This document shows positions 23,501-37,200 of a stretch of 64,000 nt of DNA, in pieces. A program made the position numbers and the translations under genes. The DNA comes from Pardosa pseudoannulata (Eukaryota; Arthropoda; Arachnida; Araneae; Lycosidae). The notes below the pieces were generated by a model, which searched no databases, had not been told where the DNA came from, and worked only from the letters and a program-made list of their open reading frames with translations. Positions within the stretch are counted from its first letter, which is position 1; every line of letters starts with the position of its first letter. The DNA lies in assembly GCA_032207245.1 (NCBI GenBank), contig CM063509.1, positions 96,813,038 to 96,877,037 of the forward strand, in the 5' to 3' direction.

Positions 23501-24900
23501 TTGAACCCTGCATTCATTAAATATTATTAGTAAACAGGAGAAATCTGAGAAGATTACAAAATATATCTATTCTAAGATACTTTAAAAAGTTCTTCAAATT
23601 TGTTTTCTTTTATACCATTTTTACGATATTATCAATGAAAGAACAATTAGAAACGATAAAAATTCTAAAATTCATTTTTACTTGAAAACAATTGACTACA
23701 AAGAACTTCATATGAAATGATTAAAACAAACAGTCAAATTATATTAGCAGTCACTCAGTGATTCGTATATAGCATTCACTGTTGTCTAGGAAGCATGCAA
23801 TTGAATTAGAAATAGCAATAGCTGAGCAATCAGCAATGGAAGAAGGGCTGCTTAAATGTCCCCATTCTATATTGAATCAGCCTTATAGTATACTGCATTT
23901 AAGTTTCAAAATGTACTACTGTAGATGAAAACATTACTAGAAAACATCAGTACTTTAAAATACAATACTGTTGGATTCATACATATGTGAAGACTTTGTC
24001 CATGTTATGGTTTCTTGTTAAATTGTTCCTTTACTCCAGCCAAAACATAGTATTTATTTTTAATTTTTAAAATTATCTTAAGTCTGTCTCATTTCTGTTA
24101 TGATTTCTTTTTTTATCCCCACTATTTTGATATAGTGCGAAGGGCATTTTGTGTTATGATTGTTGTTTGGAACTTCATTATACCATTAGGGAAATTTCCC
24201 TCAAAAGTATCAGTGTATAACAGTGGTTTATTGTTAGCAAAGAAAAAGATGGTTGTTTCTTTTCAAAATTGTTTTATGCTGACTGATCAAAGAATATCAT
24301 GTCTTGCACAAAGAATCGTTGAGATTTGCACTATAGAAATGAGGTGTTCAACTGTATTAAAAAGAGTTTCCATTCCAACCATTTTCAAATTCATTCCATA
24401 TTTTATCGAATAAATTTTTCAATTCTTTTGATCCTGAAAATTATAATTATTAATGGATTACCATTTCATTTCTATATTTTACCTTGTTATTTAATATCCT
24501 ATAAATATAATTCATTTTATGTTTTCTGATTAAAAGTTTATTCACAGTTATATTTTACTTTTGTCTAAAATTGCAATTAAAAGACTGAAAATATACAACC
24601 AGCTTATTTTTAGGTTTCATCTTTATGTTAAATTCTAATTTAAAACCAATTTATCTTTAAAACTGTAGTATTTATTGATATTTATAGTATATTCACAATC
24701 TCATTCAATTTTTTAGTAAAATTATGAATGGGATATGTGAGAAACTATGCTTTTGGTTTTATTTACATCAAACATAATGATAGAAATATCTTGTACCAAA
24801 TTTTGGTACTACTCTTCTGTTGTAGTAGTATTTCACAAGTATGATGATATATTTGTGATTAAATTACAAAATGCAATACAAGAGTTGGTTTTTAGATAGA
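20580..24900. other. Gene-free AT-rich region
   Basis: No supported exon, RNA gene or bounded element in over 4 kb. A run of about 22 T lies at 21298-21319. Short open frames here (for example 20694-20885, 24135-24413) have no recognisable domain or codon pattern. Confidence 0.5.
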
Positions 24901-25130
24901 TGTAGTGTTTGGATTTTGTTTTAAAATGCTAATATTGTAATGTAAATGTAAATATTGTAAATAGATGGCGCTGCTTGCAGTGGCACGATGTATGTTGAAC
25001 GAGGGAAAGTCTGTGGAGAGAGAGCGTCGAGAGAGGACGTATCTGCCACGTAGAGCAGCTCATTAGTTAAATAAAGTTTTGTTATTGTTTAGTTTTTAAG
25101 ATTTTTCACTCTTACGAACCAGCTACGACA
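24901..25130 (+). mobile_element. Candidate solo LTR, 230 bp
   Basis: A GC-richer island in AT-rich DNA begins TGTAG and ends CGACA, giving the TG...CA ends and short inverted terminus expected of an LTR. AATAAA lies near 25070, about 60 bases before the end, as in an LTR R region on the plus strand. The flanks ataga (24896-24900) and ataaa (25131-25135) match at 4 of 5 bases. No internal retroelement sequence adjoins it. A different element type is possible. Confidence 0.45.
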
Positions 25131-26180
25131 ATAAATACTAATAATATATGAATGCTTGGGTAAAACAAAATTTTTTCTTCAGCTCAGAATTACTGATATA
25201 GAAGAAACACCATGCTGGGAGTACATTATTGGTCCACAAACATAATGATCATACTCGATGATTCTCTATTAATGCGATGCAAATTAACACAAAAGCAAAT
25301 ATCACAGTTTGTAAATGTACTGACCTTTTTTATTTACCAGTAAATTAGTAAATGAAAATTTGAATACTGCTTTATATATGCATATAAAGCACATACCATT
25401 ATACATATGTGTGTGTGTAATATATTAACAATTTAACCTAAATACAAGTAAATTATTTTCTCTGGTTTTAATTCTATATGGTAATGAAGAAAAGAGCCTT
25501 GATCCAAAAGTACAATAGCTTCAATTTTGCCTGGAAAAATGTCTTGTCTTATCTATATTTTATTGCTTTGTCCATGTGGCTCTCACAGGATCTGTATTAT
25601 TTAATCAAACCTTGAACCCTGCAAAATTCAGTAACTATCTTGTACCATTAATTGACTGCAGAAATAATTCAAACCTGTGCAGTACATAAATGCATGTTAT
25701 AACAATTTTAAACAAAGCTGGCTAAAGGGCACACGGTGCCCATAAGCAAATCTCCAACTTAGACCCTATAAATTTAAAATTATATAACTTATTGATACTT
25801 ATGGGCCATTTAATAAAAGATATCCAGATATTTTTTACTTTAAAATTAAATTTATAAATTTCACTATCCAGAATGTAACTAATCAATATATCTACATTTC
25901 TAAAAAGTATAAAAGTGTTTATTTTTCCTAAGTGATGCATTTTATTATTGAATCTGTCCTTTGACTACAGCATGTTTAGAAAAAAAAAATATTTTTAATA
26001 AAAATACACTATATTTGTTGCTATGAGTCTTACCTGAAATCAAACTTTTACTGTCTGTCCCCATAATTTAAATGATACTACAATTTTAAAATATTATCAC
26101 TATAAATATATATTATTTTAAATATTCTATTCATTTTATTAGAATTGTTATGAACTTTTTCTACTATATTTTTATCTTAA
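25131..26180. other. AT-rich non-coding stretch
   Basis: Nothing was recognised. Confidence 0.5.
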
Positions 26181-26340
26181 ACCAAGCACTACGGTCTATT
26201 ATTTTGATCACGAAGACTAGTGAAACCAAGACCTACTGCTTAAAGTTGATTCCAAATGGCTTCAAAAAACCATACCATTTACAAGATTGAAACCTGTAAA
26301 CTCTGGTACCAAAGAACAGCAATGTCTTATGTGTTAAGCT
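26181..26340 (-). mobile_element. Old, diverged tRNA-derived SINE copy
   Basis: It shares with the other copies the complement of the body (GCACTACGGTCTA, then CCTACTGCTTAAAG and GATTCCAAATGGCT) and of the head, but the B box is degraded (AAGATTGAAACCTG in place of the GGATTCGAACCCA pattern). No target duplication was found. It appears to be the oldest copy in the window. Confidence 0.7.
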
Positions 26341-27660
26341 TTTTCAATTACATCAGTTGGAAAAACTAAATATAATAAACTCTTTTAGTTTTCAGTACAT
26401 GCTCGTGTAAGACAAAAACTTATGGTTTGTTAAATTATACTAATGAAATGCTCCTTGTATTTTATATTTTTGATAACATTCTCCTCACCATTCTCTTAAT
26501 GATAACTTTCCTTGTAACCAGATTTCTCAATCATTTTTTTTTATTATTTTTGATATAAGAATTTCAAGCATAAAATTTTATTTTGCATATTTCTTTGCAT
26601 CCTTTTTTCTATATTTATTAATCTTATGTTCTCATGTATTCACTTTTGTAATTTCTGTATTTTTCACATTTGGTTCTCAAGATGTAAAGCAGTGTTACAT
26701 AACAAAGTTATATACCTAGATATATTTAATAATCAGACATATTTAAAAACATCTATATTATGCTATCTCTTGTTTGGGGCCAGCATGCAAATTGAATTCC
26801 ATAAAAATTAATTTTACAAATTTCATTAAATTTGATGAAAAGAAAATACTTTATTCTAACTTGATTACATTCTATAAGTCATTACAGAAATTAAGTTAAA
26901 AAAATTCTTGTTATCATTACAATCCATGCTCTCATTACACACTAAAAATAAACTGATTTTGTATAATAATTAGTTATAGAAAGTTAGGGAATTTCACACT
27001 CATTATGATTAATAAAAATACTCACCTTTTTTTGCAATGCTTTTTCCCAGTGTCTTAAATCAATTAAAAAAACTCTAACAAAAGCACATGTACCATGTTA
27101 CAGTAACTTGGGAAAGAAGAAATAAATTCCAAAAGCTTGTAGATGATGGTACTATGTATTTTTAAACAAAGCTAAAATATTTTATAATCTGATACAGTTC
27201 CAAGATAAGCATTTAAAACTCAATATTGATGATTAATTATACATATTTTGTTTCCATGTAGTATTTATTTATATAAATAATATATATTAGTTTTTGAAAA
27301 TCAAGTTATGCTTGAACAAATGTGCCATGGACAGAAAAAAAGAAACTCATTTTTTATGTCAACATTCTTTCGTATGTAATCACTAAAATAGTTTAAAATT
27401 TTGACAGTTATGAAGAAAAAGTTCAATTAGCAAGAATACAAATACATTTTTGCTTAAATTAATGAAATAATTAAAAGCCTGGACAATAACTTAGTAATTT
27501 TTTTAATATAACTCATATAAAAATTTATAATTTAACTTCCACGCTTACCAGGCATGATGGTTACCTGAATTAATGTATCAATTAAAAGTTTAATTTGATT
27601 AATGAATGAATATATCAATTGGAATGAATCAATGAATTGTGTTGAATGAATGAATGTTTG
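26341..27660. other. AT-rich non-coding stretch
   Basis: There is no gene. Degenerate AATG-type repeats lie at about 27585-27660. Confidence 0.5.
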
Positions 27661-27664
27661 AATT

Positions 27665-27990
27665 TATGTATTAATTAGATGTTAACTTCTTTAAATATAT
27701 TCTGCTCAACTGAAATGGTTGCTAAACTGTCTAACCTGTCCTGGATCATTGTAGTTTTTCAAATAAGTTTTAATTAATCTTAGTTTAGAGAAATTATGCT
27801 TTGCACTCACTAATGACACAGAATGGGTTAGATATAGTCACTTGAAATAAACAAATTTGAAACAAACAGATGCACATAAGCTTTTCTTATAAGAATTCAG
27901 TATGCATAGACAGTTATAAATATCTCTTAAGCACTGCATCTTGTGAAATAATTCCATACCTGGAATGTCTTTTTTCATTTTATCAGTTAA
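27665..27990 (-). pseudogene. hAT-superfamily transposase C-terminal (dimerisation) fragment
   Basis: On the minus strand one frame reads SAKHNFSKLRLIKTYLK, the conserved E-R-x-F-S-x-L-x-xI-K-T-x-x-R block of the hAT C-terminal dimerisation domain. The next frame continues MIQDRLDSLATISVEQN, the second half of the same motif (R-L-x-x-L-A-x-I-S-x-E). Upstream, LRDIYNCLCIL fits the segment before it. A frame change in the middle and stops at both ends show decay. No terminal repeats or the rest of the transposase were found. Confidence 0.75.
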
Positions 27991-29902
27991 TAATTTTTTT
28001 AATTTTCCCCAATGTCATAACAACTCGCTTCTACTTATTATAGTGCTTGTAAATATCACACAAAACATTAAAATTTCTGTTATTTGTTCTTAATATTTTA
28101 AACTATTTTTTTAGTATGATTTCAGTTTAATCTAAAATTTCATAAAAGAGAAAAAAATTTAAATTTTATTTGCTGTCCTTATTTTGGACTCTTCAAAAAA
28201 ACCCTTTGGAGAAAAAAGAAAAGAAAAAAGAGAATAGCCAAGAAATTAGGAAAAAAGGAGAGATTCCCCCAAAAGTGAATAAGTATTGCGAAGCATGTTC
28301 CTAAATTGTGGTGCCTAGTGTGTTGGGCCTAGTCCTAAATGTAAAATTTCAGCAATCTACAGATAACCCATTTTAGTGTTATATATGTATGTGCAGATGT
28401 TATGTCACTTCTAGTCAAAATTCATTCAGGGTAAACAAAATGGGTATTTCAATTGAAATCTAAAGACCAAAAATTTGCACAATTGGATATTTTATTTTAT
28501 ACAAACAAGGCTTCGTTTTGGGTAACCCATTTAATAACCCAGAAATTTAAGAGACCCATAAAGCTGTTTTCCAAATTAAGCAGCTTTATCAGTAAACAGA
28601 TCAAAAATGTGTATTTTGTAAAAAAAATTTCTTAAAAAACAAATTTTATTCCATTTATTATATCTCAATACCCGTATGGATGACTTCCCCCTTTCCTTTA
28701 CATAGGGAGGTCTGAACAATTCTTGAAGCCCTGAGCCCCCATGCAAAAATAGACCCCCATTTGTAACCGTTTTATCAAATTTTGGTATATACACATTTAA
28801 AGTTTAACAAATGAAATCCATAATAAAATGCAGTGTTATTAGGAAATTTGTTTTCTTCATTTTAAATTAATAAAATAATTAACTATGACCTCAAAATATT
28901 TGGATCATGATCTAATTGAGGTTAAGTCAAGTATAAGATAAGGCCAAGTCTCAGCCATTGCCTTCTAATGTCCCAGCCCCCACCCCATACTCTCCAACTT
29001 GTGACATGACATTATTCCAATGACCACCAAGAGCTGCTCTTCCTCGAAAGAAGTAAAAAAAAAAAAAGATAAAGTGTTCTTATTCTCCTATATATACAAA
29101 ATACAAAATATGATTAATTAAGCAGTTCCTACTATATAAATATAATTATAACACAAGTATCCATTTTATAGAACTTCAAATATGTTTATGTAAAAATTTA
29201 AGAATTTAGCAGTTAAGTAATATATATCCAAACATTGCTGTATATATGCAATTTGAAAAGATTTATTTTAGAGTGTGAGTGAGGATATTGCTATCGGCAA
29301 CCAACCATACTAACATGGAAGTAAAAATATAGTAAAAAAATTATTAATATTATTATTTTAGCTATAGACAGTATTACTGTAGTTTGATGCATAGTATGTT
29401 CTTGATGTTGCATATTTTTTGTCTCTTTTTATAAAAAAACAATGGATATGGTTGTCAATTTTTAAAAATTAGCTTGTAGGTCATTGCCCTCTGGTGAAAA
29501 GAAAGGTTCAGGTGTTTGTACTAGCTGCAATAGTAGTTGTAGTTACATTTAAGTAAATGTGGCCCCAACTACTAAATAGTAGAAATTATTTATCCTATTT
29601 ACTAATTTAGGACTCTTTGTTTCTGTCTCTTACACATGCACTCTCTCTTCAAACATTCTTATGAAAATGCTATAGCAGGCATGCAAACGGTCAAAGGAAG
29701 AAAAGGGACAAAAATTTGGGAGAAACGACTAACAGTTACAGAGTGGAAAAAATGATGAAATATCTCTTTATATAAATAGATATTTAAAAAATTAGGTTAA
29801 TACTGAAAAATGACTATGGTAGTAGTTCCTAAACTTTTTTGTGTTACAGTACCTTTTTATAAATAATATTTTCCCATGGTACCCTGTCCTAAGTAAATAT
29901 GA
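27991..29902. other. AT-rich non-coding stretch
   Basis: No gene was recognised. A GC-richer patch at 28660-29040 is unassigned. At about 29818-29840 a TAGTTCCTAAACTTTTTT string resembles hAT termini such as the one at 35556, but no partner end was found. Confidence 0.4.
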
Positions 29903-29915
29903 CTAATGATCTTTG

Positions 29916-30076
29916 GTTTGGAGTGCTACGGTCTACTTTTTGCAACATGAGGGTTAATGAGACCGGGAACTACTGCTTAAAGCCGATTCCAAACGGCTAC
30001 GAACATCCATGCCACTGTGGGATTCGAACTGCGGTTCCAAAGGTCAGCAACCTAACCATTTGGCCATCGTTTGACT
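29916..30076 (-). mobile_element. tRNA-derived SINE with B-box deletion, 13-bp target duplication
   Basis: Flanked by ctaatgatctttg at 29903-29915 and 30077-30089. The body matches the other copies, but about 9 bases next to the B box are missing (GGGATTCGAACTGCGG reads straight into the anticodon-arm region). It sits at the 3' border of the LINE relic at 30090-30880. Confidence 0.88.
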
Positions 30077-30089
30077 CTAATGATCTTTG

Positions 30090-30880
30090 ATTTTCAGTTC
30101 TTTTAATTAATTGCAAGAAAATCAGATTCTACCAAATCAGCCCATTTCAACTGCAATCTTCTCTTCCTTCTGGTTCTAGTGGGTCTTTAAGCAATACCTT
30201 TTTTATTGTGTTGTCATCATGTATTAGAATCATGAGGTCTGTCCAATTCATTCTATTTATTTTTATGTATTTAATAATGTCAGACTGTTTATATGTTCTG
30301 TATTGTTCAATAATGATTCTCCTTCTCCAAATATTGTTTTTATTTATACCACCAAGTATACTCTGCAGAATCTTTCTTTTAAAAATTACAATTATATTTA
30401 CATTTATCCTCTATTTTTGTCATTGTTTAAGTTTTGGAAACATATGTCAGAACCTGATTAGTGTTTTGTAAATTAAAAAATTTGTCCATACACAATTCTA
30501 TTTTCTAGATACAATTATTTTTTTTTTTATTTCAGAGATATCCTGTTATTATTGGATATCATAATTGTTTGATTAGTAGTAAAAGAAGTAAAACTCTTTA
30601 ATGTTTTCAAATTTATAACAACTTATTTCAAGATAGGGGTCTATTACTCTGTTTCTTGAGAAGAACATACATTTTATTTTCTCTTCATTTATGACTAAGC
30701 CCATTTTATCTTGCATCTAGCTCAAGAGAAGGGTAATGAATGGGGTAAGAAATGCCTCTTTCATGGCAGGGAGAGATTGAGCATTTATATCAACCTCTTC
30801 AGCATATGTAAGTAGTTATATTGATCTAGAAATAATATCATGACTGCTGTTAATGCTTGAATCTCAAGCAAAGTATAAAT
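30090..30880 (-). pseudogene. Decayed LINE reverse transcriptase, C-terminal half
   Basis: Reading the minus strand across frames from 30880: DSSINSSHDI, then LLTYAEEVDI (about 30813-30784), then KMGLVINEEKIKCMFFSR (about 30705-30650), YKFENIKEF, VLTYVSKT, WRRRIIIEQYRTY (about 30345-30305), IIKYIKINRMNW (about 30280-30245) and KKVLLKDP (about 30200). This is the RT palm, thumb and C-terminal region of the abundant endonuclease-reverse transcriptase LINE type, whose usual forms are YADDVDI and YGSETW. The catalytic YADD reads YAEE. Stops and frameshifts abound. The copy at 48495-48650 carries the extreme C-terminus of the same type. Confidence 0.75.
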
Positions 30881-33170
30881 GCATTACTGAACAAATTTGT
30901 GTATTTATCTGTAAAAAAAAAAAAATCTAAAAATGTCAATTTTTAGGGTTTGGCATTTAAAATATTCAGCTGATCTTCTGCCTTTTGGGGATTTTTTTAA
31001 CCCATTTTCATTAAACAAACAAAAAGACTAAAAGTGAGAAAAGTGCCTCACTGCCCTTTATAGACATCTGCACAATTAAAAATACTATGTTTAATGAGGT
31101 CAGAAACTTGGAAACAAATATTAATTGGTATTGAATGAAAATCTAGTAAAACCCACCTTGATAATATGCATTTTAGATTAAAATGATTATAATAAACTAT
31201 GGAAAATAATAAAATTTAATCTTATATACAACTTATTTACATTTTAGACATGAAAAATATACTTTTAAACAATACTGTACTAGCTTTAACTTGGGTTAGT
31301 AAATTTCAAAACTCCATTCAAATGATCTACTGGTTCAACTACACAAACTCAAAGAGTTCATCTCAAATTCAATCAGTGCTTCTTTTGTAGTTTCTTCATT
31401 CTGAAATGTATTTTTGAAAGTTACACTACAGGAACAAAATCATATTTTGATCATAAATTAAAAAATTTGATGTAGACACTACATGACTTTCTTGTGTGCC
31501 TTTTAAATTATATACATTTTTTGTTACACTTAATTTAAATTTATTTTTATTTGAATGTGAGATATGGTACTTAGTACAATATTAATACAACAATGTGCAA
31601 CATATATTAATTCTACAATGAGTAGAACTCAATACTAACATCTGGAGGTGATTGGTAATGTTTTAATATTTGTTGTATAGCAGAACTTCAATTATCCAAG
31701 CTAATCCTCTGACATCACAAATCTCAGTAAATAAAAACTGTATTAAAAAAAAAAAAAAAAAAGGATTTGTTTGCAATTTTTTTAATTATACGTATTTAGT
31801 TAAATAATGAAAGATGCATTTTCAAAAATAACACAAATCTTAAGAAATATTTTATTTAAATTTAATGTACATTTATTAGTATTTAAAAAAGTTTGTTACT
31901 TTTTGTAGCAAAAGTCCAAAATTTCTATCAGTGGCTGTGTAATGATGTCATTTATTGAGCAACAGAAGATCTATTGGTATAACATCGCTTCTTTGTTCCA
32001 AATACTTTGGTGCAGTTGTTAGTGCTTTTATGCATACAAATAAAGTATACATGTGTCTACCATATTAGCTTAAATTAATTTGTAACAGCAATTACCTTTT
32101 GTAAGAAATCAAATTTTAATTTACCTCTATATTTACATAATATTTTCCTTACAGCTATACTTTAATAGATATAAAACTTCTATGAAACTATTGATCTCCA
32201 TATTTAATAATACTATGTATAGTATATAACTATTATATATATACTATTAGATAGTCAGAAAAAAATCAGCTTGGTTAACTGAAACCTTGGTTAATTAAAG
32301 CTCAGCTAATCAGTTTTACTGTAGAGATTTTTCATCATACAGAGTGCAGATTAGAATAAAAAATAGAGCTGCACAACTAGATGATACAATATCAGGGCTC
32401 TCACTAAAACATATCTGATAAATTTACTGACTTTCCCTGATGTTCTCTCAGCAAAACACAGAAAATAAATGACAAGCAATATCAGCTCAGATGTAATTAA
32501 ATTTAGAAGTGGTATTAATAATCAGTATTAGCAAGTTATTAATCATTATTAACTCAAAATATTATACTCTAATAGCTTTTTAAATAAATTTTTATATAAT
32601 TAACGCTAAAAAAACTTATAGCAAGCAGCTTAAAAAAAAATAAATCCAGTAAATTGTAATACAATAAATTGTTATGAAAATGAAATGAAAAAAAAAATTA
32701 TACACTATACATTGCATTGAATAACTTACTAAAATCTTTTCTTTGAATAAAAATAAAAGTAAATGACCCTTTAAATTAATTTCTTTGTTTTATTTTCCCT
32801 GACTTTCAAGGCACTGGGAACCCTGAATAGTCTGTCTTAAATACAAAATTCCAATATTCCATGGCTAAATGATTTTAAATTATTCAAGATACATACAGAT
32901 GTATGTTATAACAAATGTATGTTATAACACACATACATATATCTCCTTGGTTTAAACTCATATGAATTACAATACATTGTAAGAAACACGCAAAGCAGAA
33001 ATTTTTTTTAAGAGTCTATCTTATAACATGTTTATTATGAACACCAAAAATATTATTTTGTACGAGTGCAGAAATTTTTATCTCTGAATTTTCCCGATTA
33101 AAGATCTGTTTTGTTTTTTTTCCTGTGAAATTTCAGTTTGTTAAAAACTGAACAACATTGAGGTAGCAAT
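30881..33170. other. AT-rich non-coding stretch
   Basis: No gene was seen. There is a poly(A) run at 31745-31762 and a tandem pair of atgtatgttataaca at 32899-32913 and 32915-32929. Confidence 0.5.
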
Positions 33171-33179
33171 TCATGATCC

Positions 33180-33370
33180 AAAAACATTGATCTGAGATGC
33201 AATCCTAGAGCTGGCCAAGGTTGACTCAGTCTTTCATCCCTTAAGTGGGTAGACAAATTAAGGAAAACAAATTTAGGAACCAAACACTGGGGGTTCTGCT
33301 TAAGATTGATCACCTAATTTGGTTAAATGCTTTGGACCCCAAAGCTTTAAATCTTAAGTTCTGCTATAGT
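33180..33370 (+). repeat. Probable dispersed-repeat fragment (GC-richer block)
   Basis: A block of clearly higher GC content (around CTTTCATCCCTTAAGTGGGT and ACACTGGGGGTTCTGC) in AT-rich DNA. The wording resembles SINE/LINE 3' regions common in arthropods, from memory only. The minus-strand 71-codon frame over it has no recognisable domain. Confidence 0.3.
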
Positions 33371-34144
33371 GCTGGGGAATTTAGTTTTGAATTTATTGAT
33401 TAAATATTTTACTAGAAATTATTAAGTTATTATTTAAAATATGATTATTATTATTATTATTACTATTATTAGGAAATAAGTTATTACATCTATCTGAACA
33501 GTTTTTAAAACAATAACTACATAATAACAATAAACAGTTCAGCATAAAAAATAAATCCCAAATAAATTTTCAGTATTTTTTTTTCAAATTAAACAATGGT
33601 TGGTTGATAATTTGTTTTTAAAAGGTAATCTTTAATTTATATACATTTCAGCAAATTATTGCTGAGAGCTTTATGATGTAATTTAAAGAAAAAATTTTCT
33701 ACTTCAGACAAAAAATAACTGCTTAAAAAAAGTAAAAAACATCAAAATGTCATAAACTATTGAAAAGAAATTTCTTGAGAGTTCTGAAATAAAATAAAAA
33801 TTGTAACCTAGTAAATTCTTCTTTTCTTCAAAAGAAGACATTTATTGGAAAAACATTTAAAAAAATCATAATTTAAGAAATAAAAAAACCTAAATAAAAT
33901 TTTAGAGAAACTCTTTACTCTTAAGTATGATGCCCACTGTTGATATCATAAACACAGATAACAGATTAATTGCTAAGTACCACTATCCTGTTTTAGAGTA
34001 ACACCTTATTCAAATGTAGAAGTATTAATGAAGTTAGATTGCACTGAAAATCTCTTAATACAACGTATATACATTCCACATAATTATATATCTTATTTTT
34101 TTACTATAAGAAAATGCTATTTAAAATATTAATATTATCAATAG
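33371..34144 (-). other. GPATCH1: Region downstream of the GPATCH1 stop; presumed 3' UTR and beyond
   Basis: Non-coding. The first clear minus-strand AATAAA after the stop is the complement of 33841-33846, about 300 bases downstream, which would give a 3' UTR of roughly 320 bases. Other variants are possible in such AT-rich sequence. Confidence 0.4.
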
Positions 34145-34249
34145 TCATACTAACTTTTCAATAATTAGTGAAGGAGGTATATCATCAAGCTCAGTCACTG
34201 AATCACTGTCACTGGAATCTTTTCTTGAAGACTTTTTCTTTTTCTTTTT
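34145..34249 (-). CDS. GPATCH1: GPATCH1 last exon
   Basis: It starts with six Lys, then [20 protein letters not shown] and a TGA stop at 34145-34147. The Ser/Asp run looks like casein-kinase sites. Confidence 0.9.
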   Translation of the reverse strand, partial: KKKKKKSSRKDSSDSDSVTELDDIPPSLIIEKLV

Positions 34250-37200
34250 CTGAAAAAGAAAAAATAGCATAAAATGATAACAGTTTAATTTAAACAAGAT
34301 GTCTCACTAAACATAATGAATAAAAATATATTACTTTGTTTTTATGATGTTTATGTTTCGACTTGTGCTTTGAATGCTTTTTTGGTGAAACTTTGGAGGA
34401 ACTTGAAATAAGAACAGGAGAACCTGAAATACAAAAGGTAAGCAAACATTATGTTAAAATAGGATAGGCTATTAATTGTTGTTGACGGTTACATTTAACA
34501 ATTATTCTTTGTAAAAACATACAGGGAAACTAATGAAACTAAAAAAGCATAATTTTAAAATGGTATGGATATCAGTGACTTCTCAAAACAGGGGATGCTG
34601 TCATAAACTCAACATAACAAACTCCAAATGCATTATTTTTTTAAAATTAAATTTTATTTATTTCTTCCTTTTTTGAGCAATTCATCAATAACATTTTAAA
34701 ATTTTCATTATTTTTCAAATTGAATATGTTTTTCCTCAACATTAAATTGAATATGGACAATTTACATAAGCTTTTTCTAGTGAATGTTTTAATTCTTTTC
34801 ATGTATTTAAAAATGATTATTCAACCAATGCATATTAAAAGATAGTGTATTAATTACATACAAACAGCAAAAATGCCTTTCAGTTCAACTCCCACAATTT
34901 ATTCCCTTATGCAATTAATATCAAAGTCATGTATTGAATGCATATAAATGTGAATTTAAAATGCCCCTGGAAAAGTTATTCTTGTTTAGTAAAAAAAAAA
35001 AAAAAAAAAGTATGCTTATCAATTAAAAAAAAAGTTAATTTTCAGTAATTTTCTTGTTGCACATTTGAATATTTACTTTGAAAATTGCACACTAAAAAAA
35101 TAAAACTTCTATCAAAGTTTTCTTGTTAATTTTTTTAAACTGTACATATGTGATACTGAGACCATTTGTATCTGAAATTGTTTAGGTCAGAAAGTCTTTA
35201 CTCTAGACACTTATTTCTTGAAATAGTAAAATGCAAGATGCAAAGAATATTTGAAATAAGAACACATTTTCCAAATTTTTTTTAAATTTTTCATGTATTT
35301 TGATATTAAATTGTATTTTAAATGTTCAGATTTTTGACTTAGTATTTAAATGTTGTAGCTGGTTTAGAGCTATTAACAGTAATATCTTTTAGATCAAAAG
35401 AAAGAGAAGCAAACATTCTTTTACATATAATTTCAATTAATTTCAATTAACAATTACACTCATTATTAATTCTAGTTATAAGTACACTTTCATTATTTCT
35501 TTAATAAAAAATAAGCTAATAAAAAAATTAAAAAAGGACAAAGTTTGATTTGAAGTAGTGGTTCCCAAAATTTTTATGCCCATGAACCCTTTATGGCAAA
35601 TACCTTATTTTGAATCGCCAAGTAAAATAACTACATAACGAAACTTTTGATGTATTTAACAGCAACATAAAAATAAGATATAAATAAAATATTTTGATCT
35701 TAAAAGTAATATCTGTTAATATTATACCACATTTTAAATACTAGACATGTTACTTCTTCAATGCTACTAATGAAATGTGTGAGCCTAATGTGTTGATTAT
35801 TTACATAGATTAGCATTTGTTTTTGTAATCAGAATTTGTACTGACCTTGTTCATATGGTGGTTTTAGTGGTAGGTTTTATGGATAACAATATAGATTCAT
35901 ATGAGCTTGCAGGTTTACATGCAAAATTCTTCCAATCAGAAATAACCAAGTAAAAAATATCTTCAAATTTTTTTCTAAAGTCAGAATGAAGAGCTATTAA
36001 GTGTTGACAATAAGTATGCAAATCTCCAACTTATTTCAAGTGAATGGCAAAAAGATGGTTGGCAGTTTATTTACTAATGCTTATTTTCACTTTAATAAAA
36101 ATGGAAATTATCACAATTAATTTACTTTACATGAAATTTTTTGCAGACCATAGATGTTTTTGATGTACCTTAAACTAATTTTTATTATCCATGGAGTCCC
36201 TAATTAGTCACATGGACCTATGGAGGTCAGTAGAAGCTACAATTTAAAGAAAATGAAAATGCATCAACTTATTATGAAAATAGTTTTATTTAAAAGGAAT
36301 GAACTACCCATTAGTTTTTTAATATACCAGATTGTAGCTTGCAAAATTACCAATTGATAGAAATTTCCAATAAAAAAAATTCATTTAAGCAAAGTTTGGA
36401 ACCACATCTAAATAAGGACCATGCAGACTATACAGGAATATTGCAGTTAAGTTCAAATAAAGTGATGTCTTAGATAAGGAAGTTTTTGAGGAAAATGAGA
36501 AGTAATTAGTTATCTTCCACTCTAGTGTTAAACAGATTAATTATACATTTGGATTAATTTTGTTAAATTAATGCTTCATTCAAAAATTTTTTCAGTATTG
36601 TAAAATTTATTAAAAGACATTTTGAGATTAAAGTTTATAAACATGCAAAGCGTTTCTCAAGATAAGAACAAAGTTTCTTATTAAATGCAACACAATATAA
36701 GAAGTCTTAATCCTTTTTTTAATTAATTTTTGCATCAATTCATCATTACTTCAAAACTAGCTACTGTTGATTTTCAAGATGTACTTTCTAAAAAATTATA
36801 ATAATTTATATATGGCTAAATCTTTTTAAAATGAAAACTAAAGGAAACATTGTTTTGTAAAATTATTATAATTTTATAAACTTTGGTTGAAATAGGAAAA
36901 AAAAGGGGGGGGGGTCAGTAAAAAAAAGTAAAAAGTTCAATTTCTGAGATTTGGTTCAAATTACCAGCTTCAACTAGCATAAAAATAATTTTACTGCATA
37001 CCCATATGAATATTTCAAGATCATTTATAGCTAAAATATATTATTTAAAATGAAAATGAAGCATATATGTATGTACTGAAAGAAGTTTTTAAAGTCCCAA
37101 AAAACGATTATTATCCAGTAATTGGATGCCAAATTTAATAACCCTGAAAGTTTTCTATTTTTTAGGGGGGGGAGTAGATTTTGAGACACAAAATTAATAT

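Noticed and set aside
24135..24413. 92-codon ORF
   Set aside because: No recognisable domain, no supporting signals, and overlapped by another similar frame; treated as chance.
29818..29902. Possible hAT terminal repeat (TAGTTCCTAAACTTTTTT)
   Set aside because: No matching opposite end or target duplication was found, and the SINE insertion obscures the sequence.
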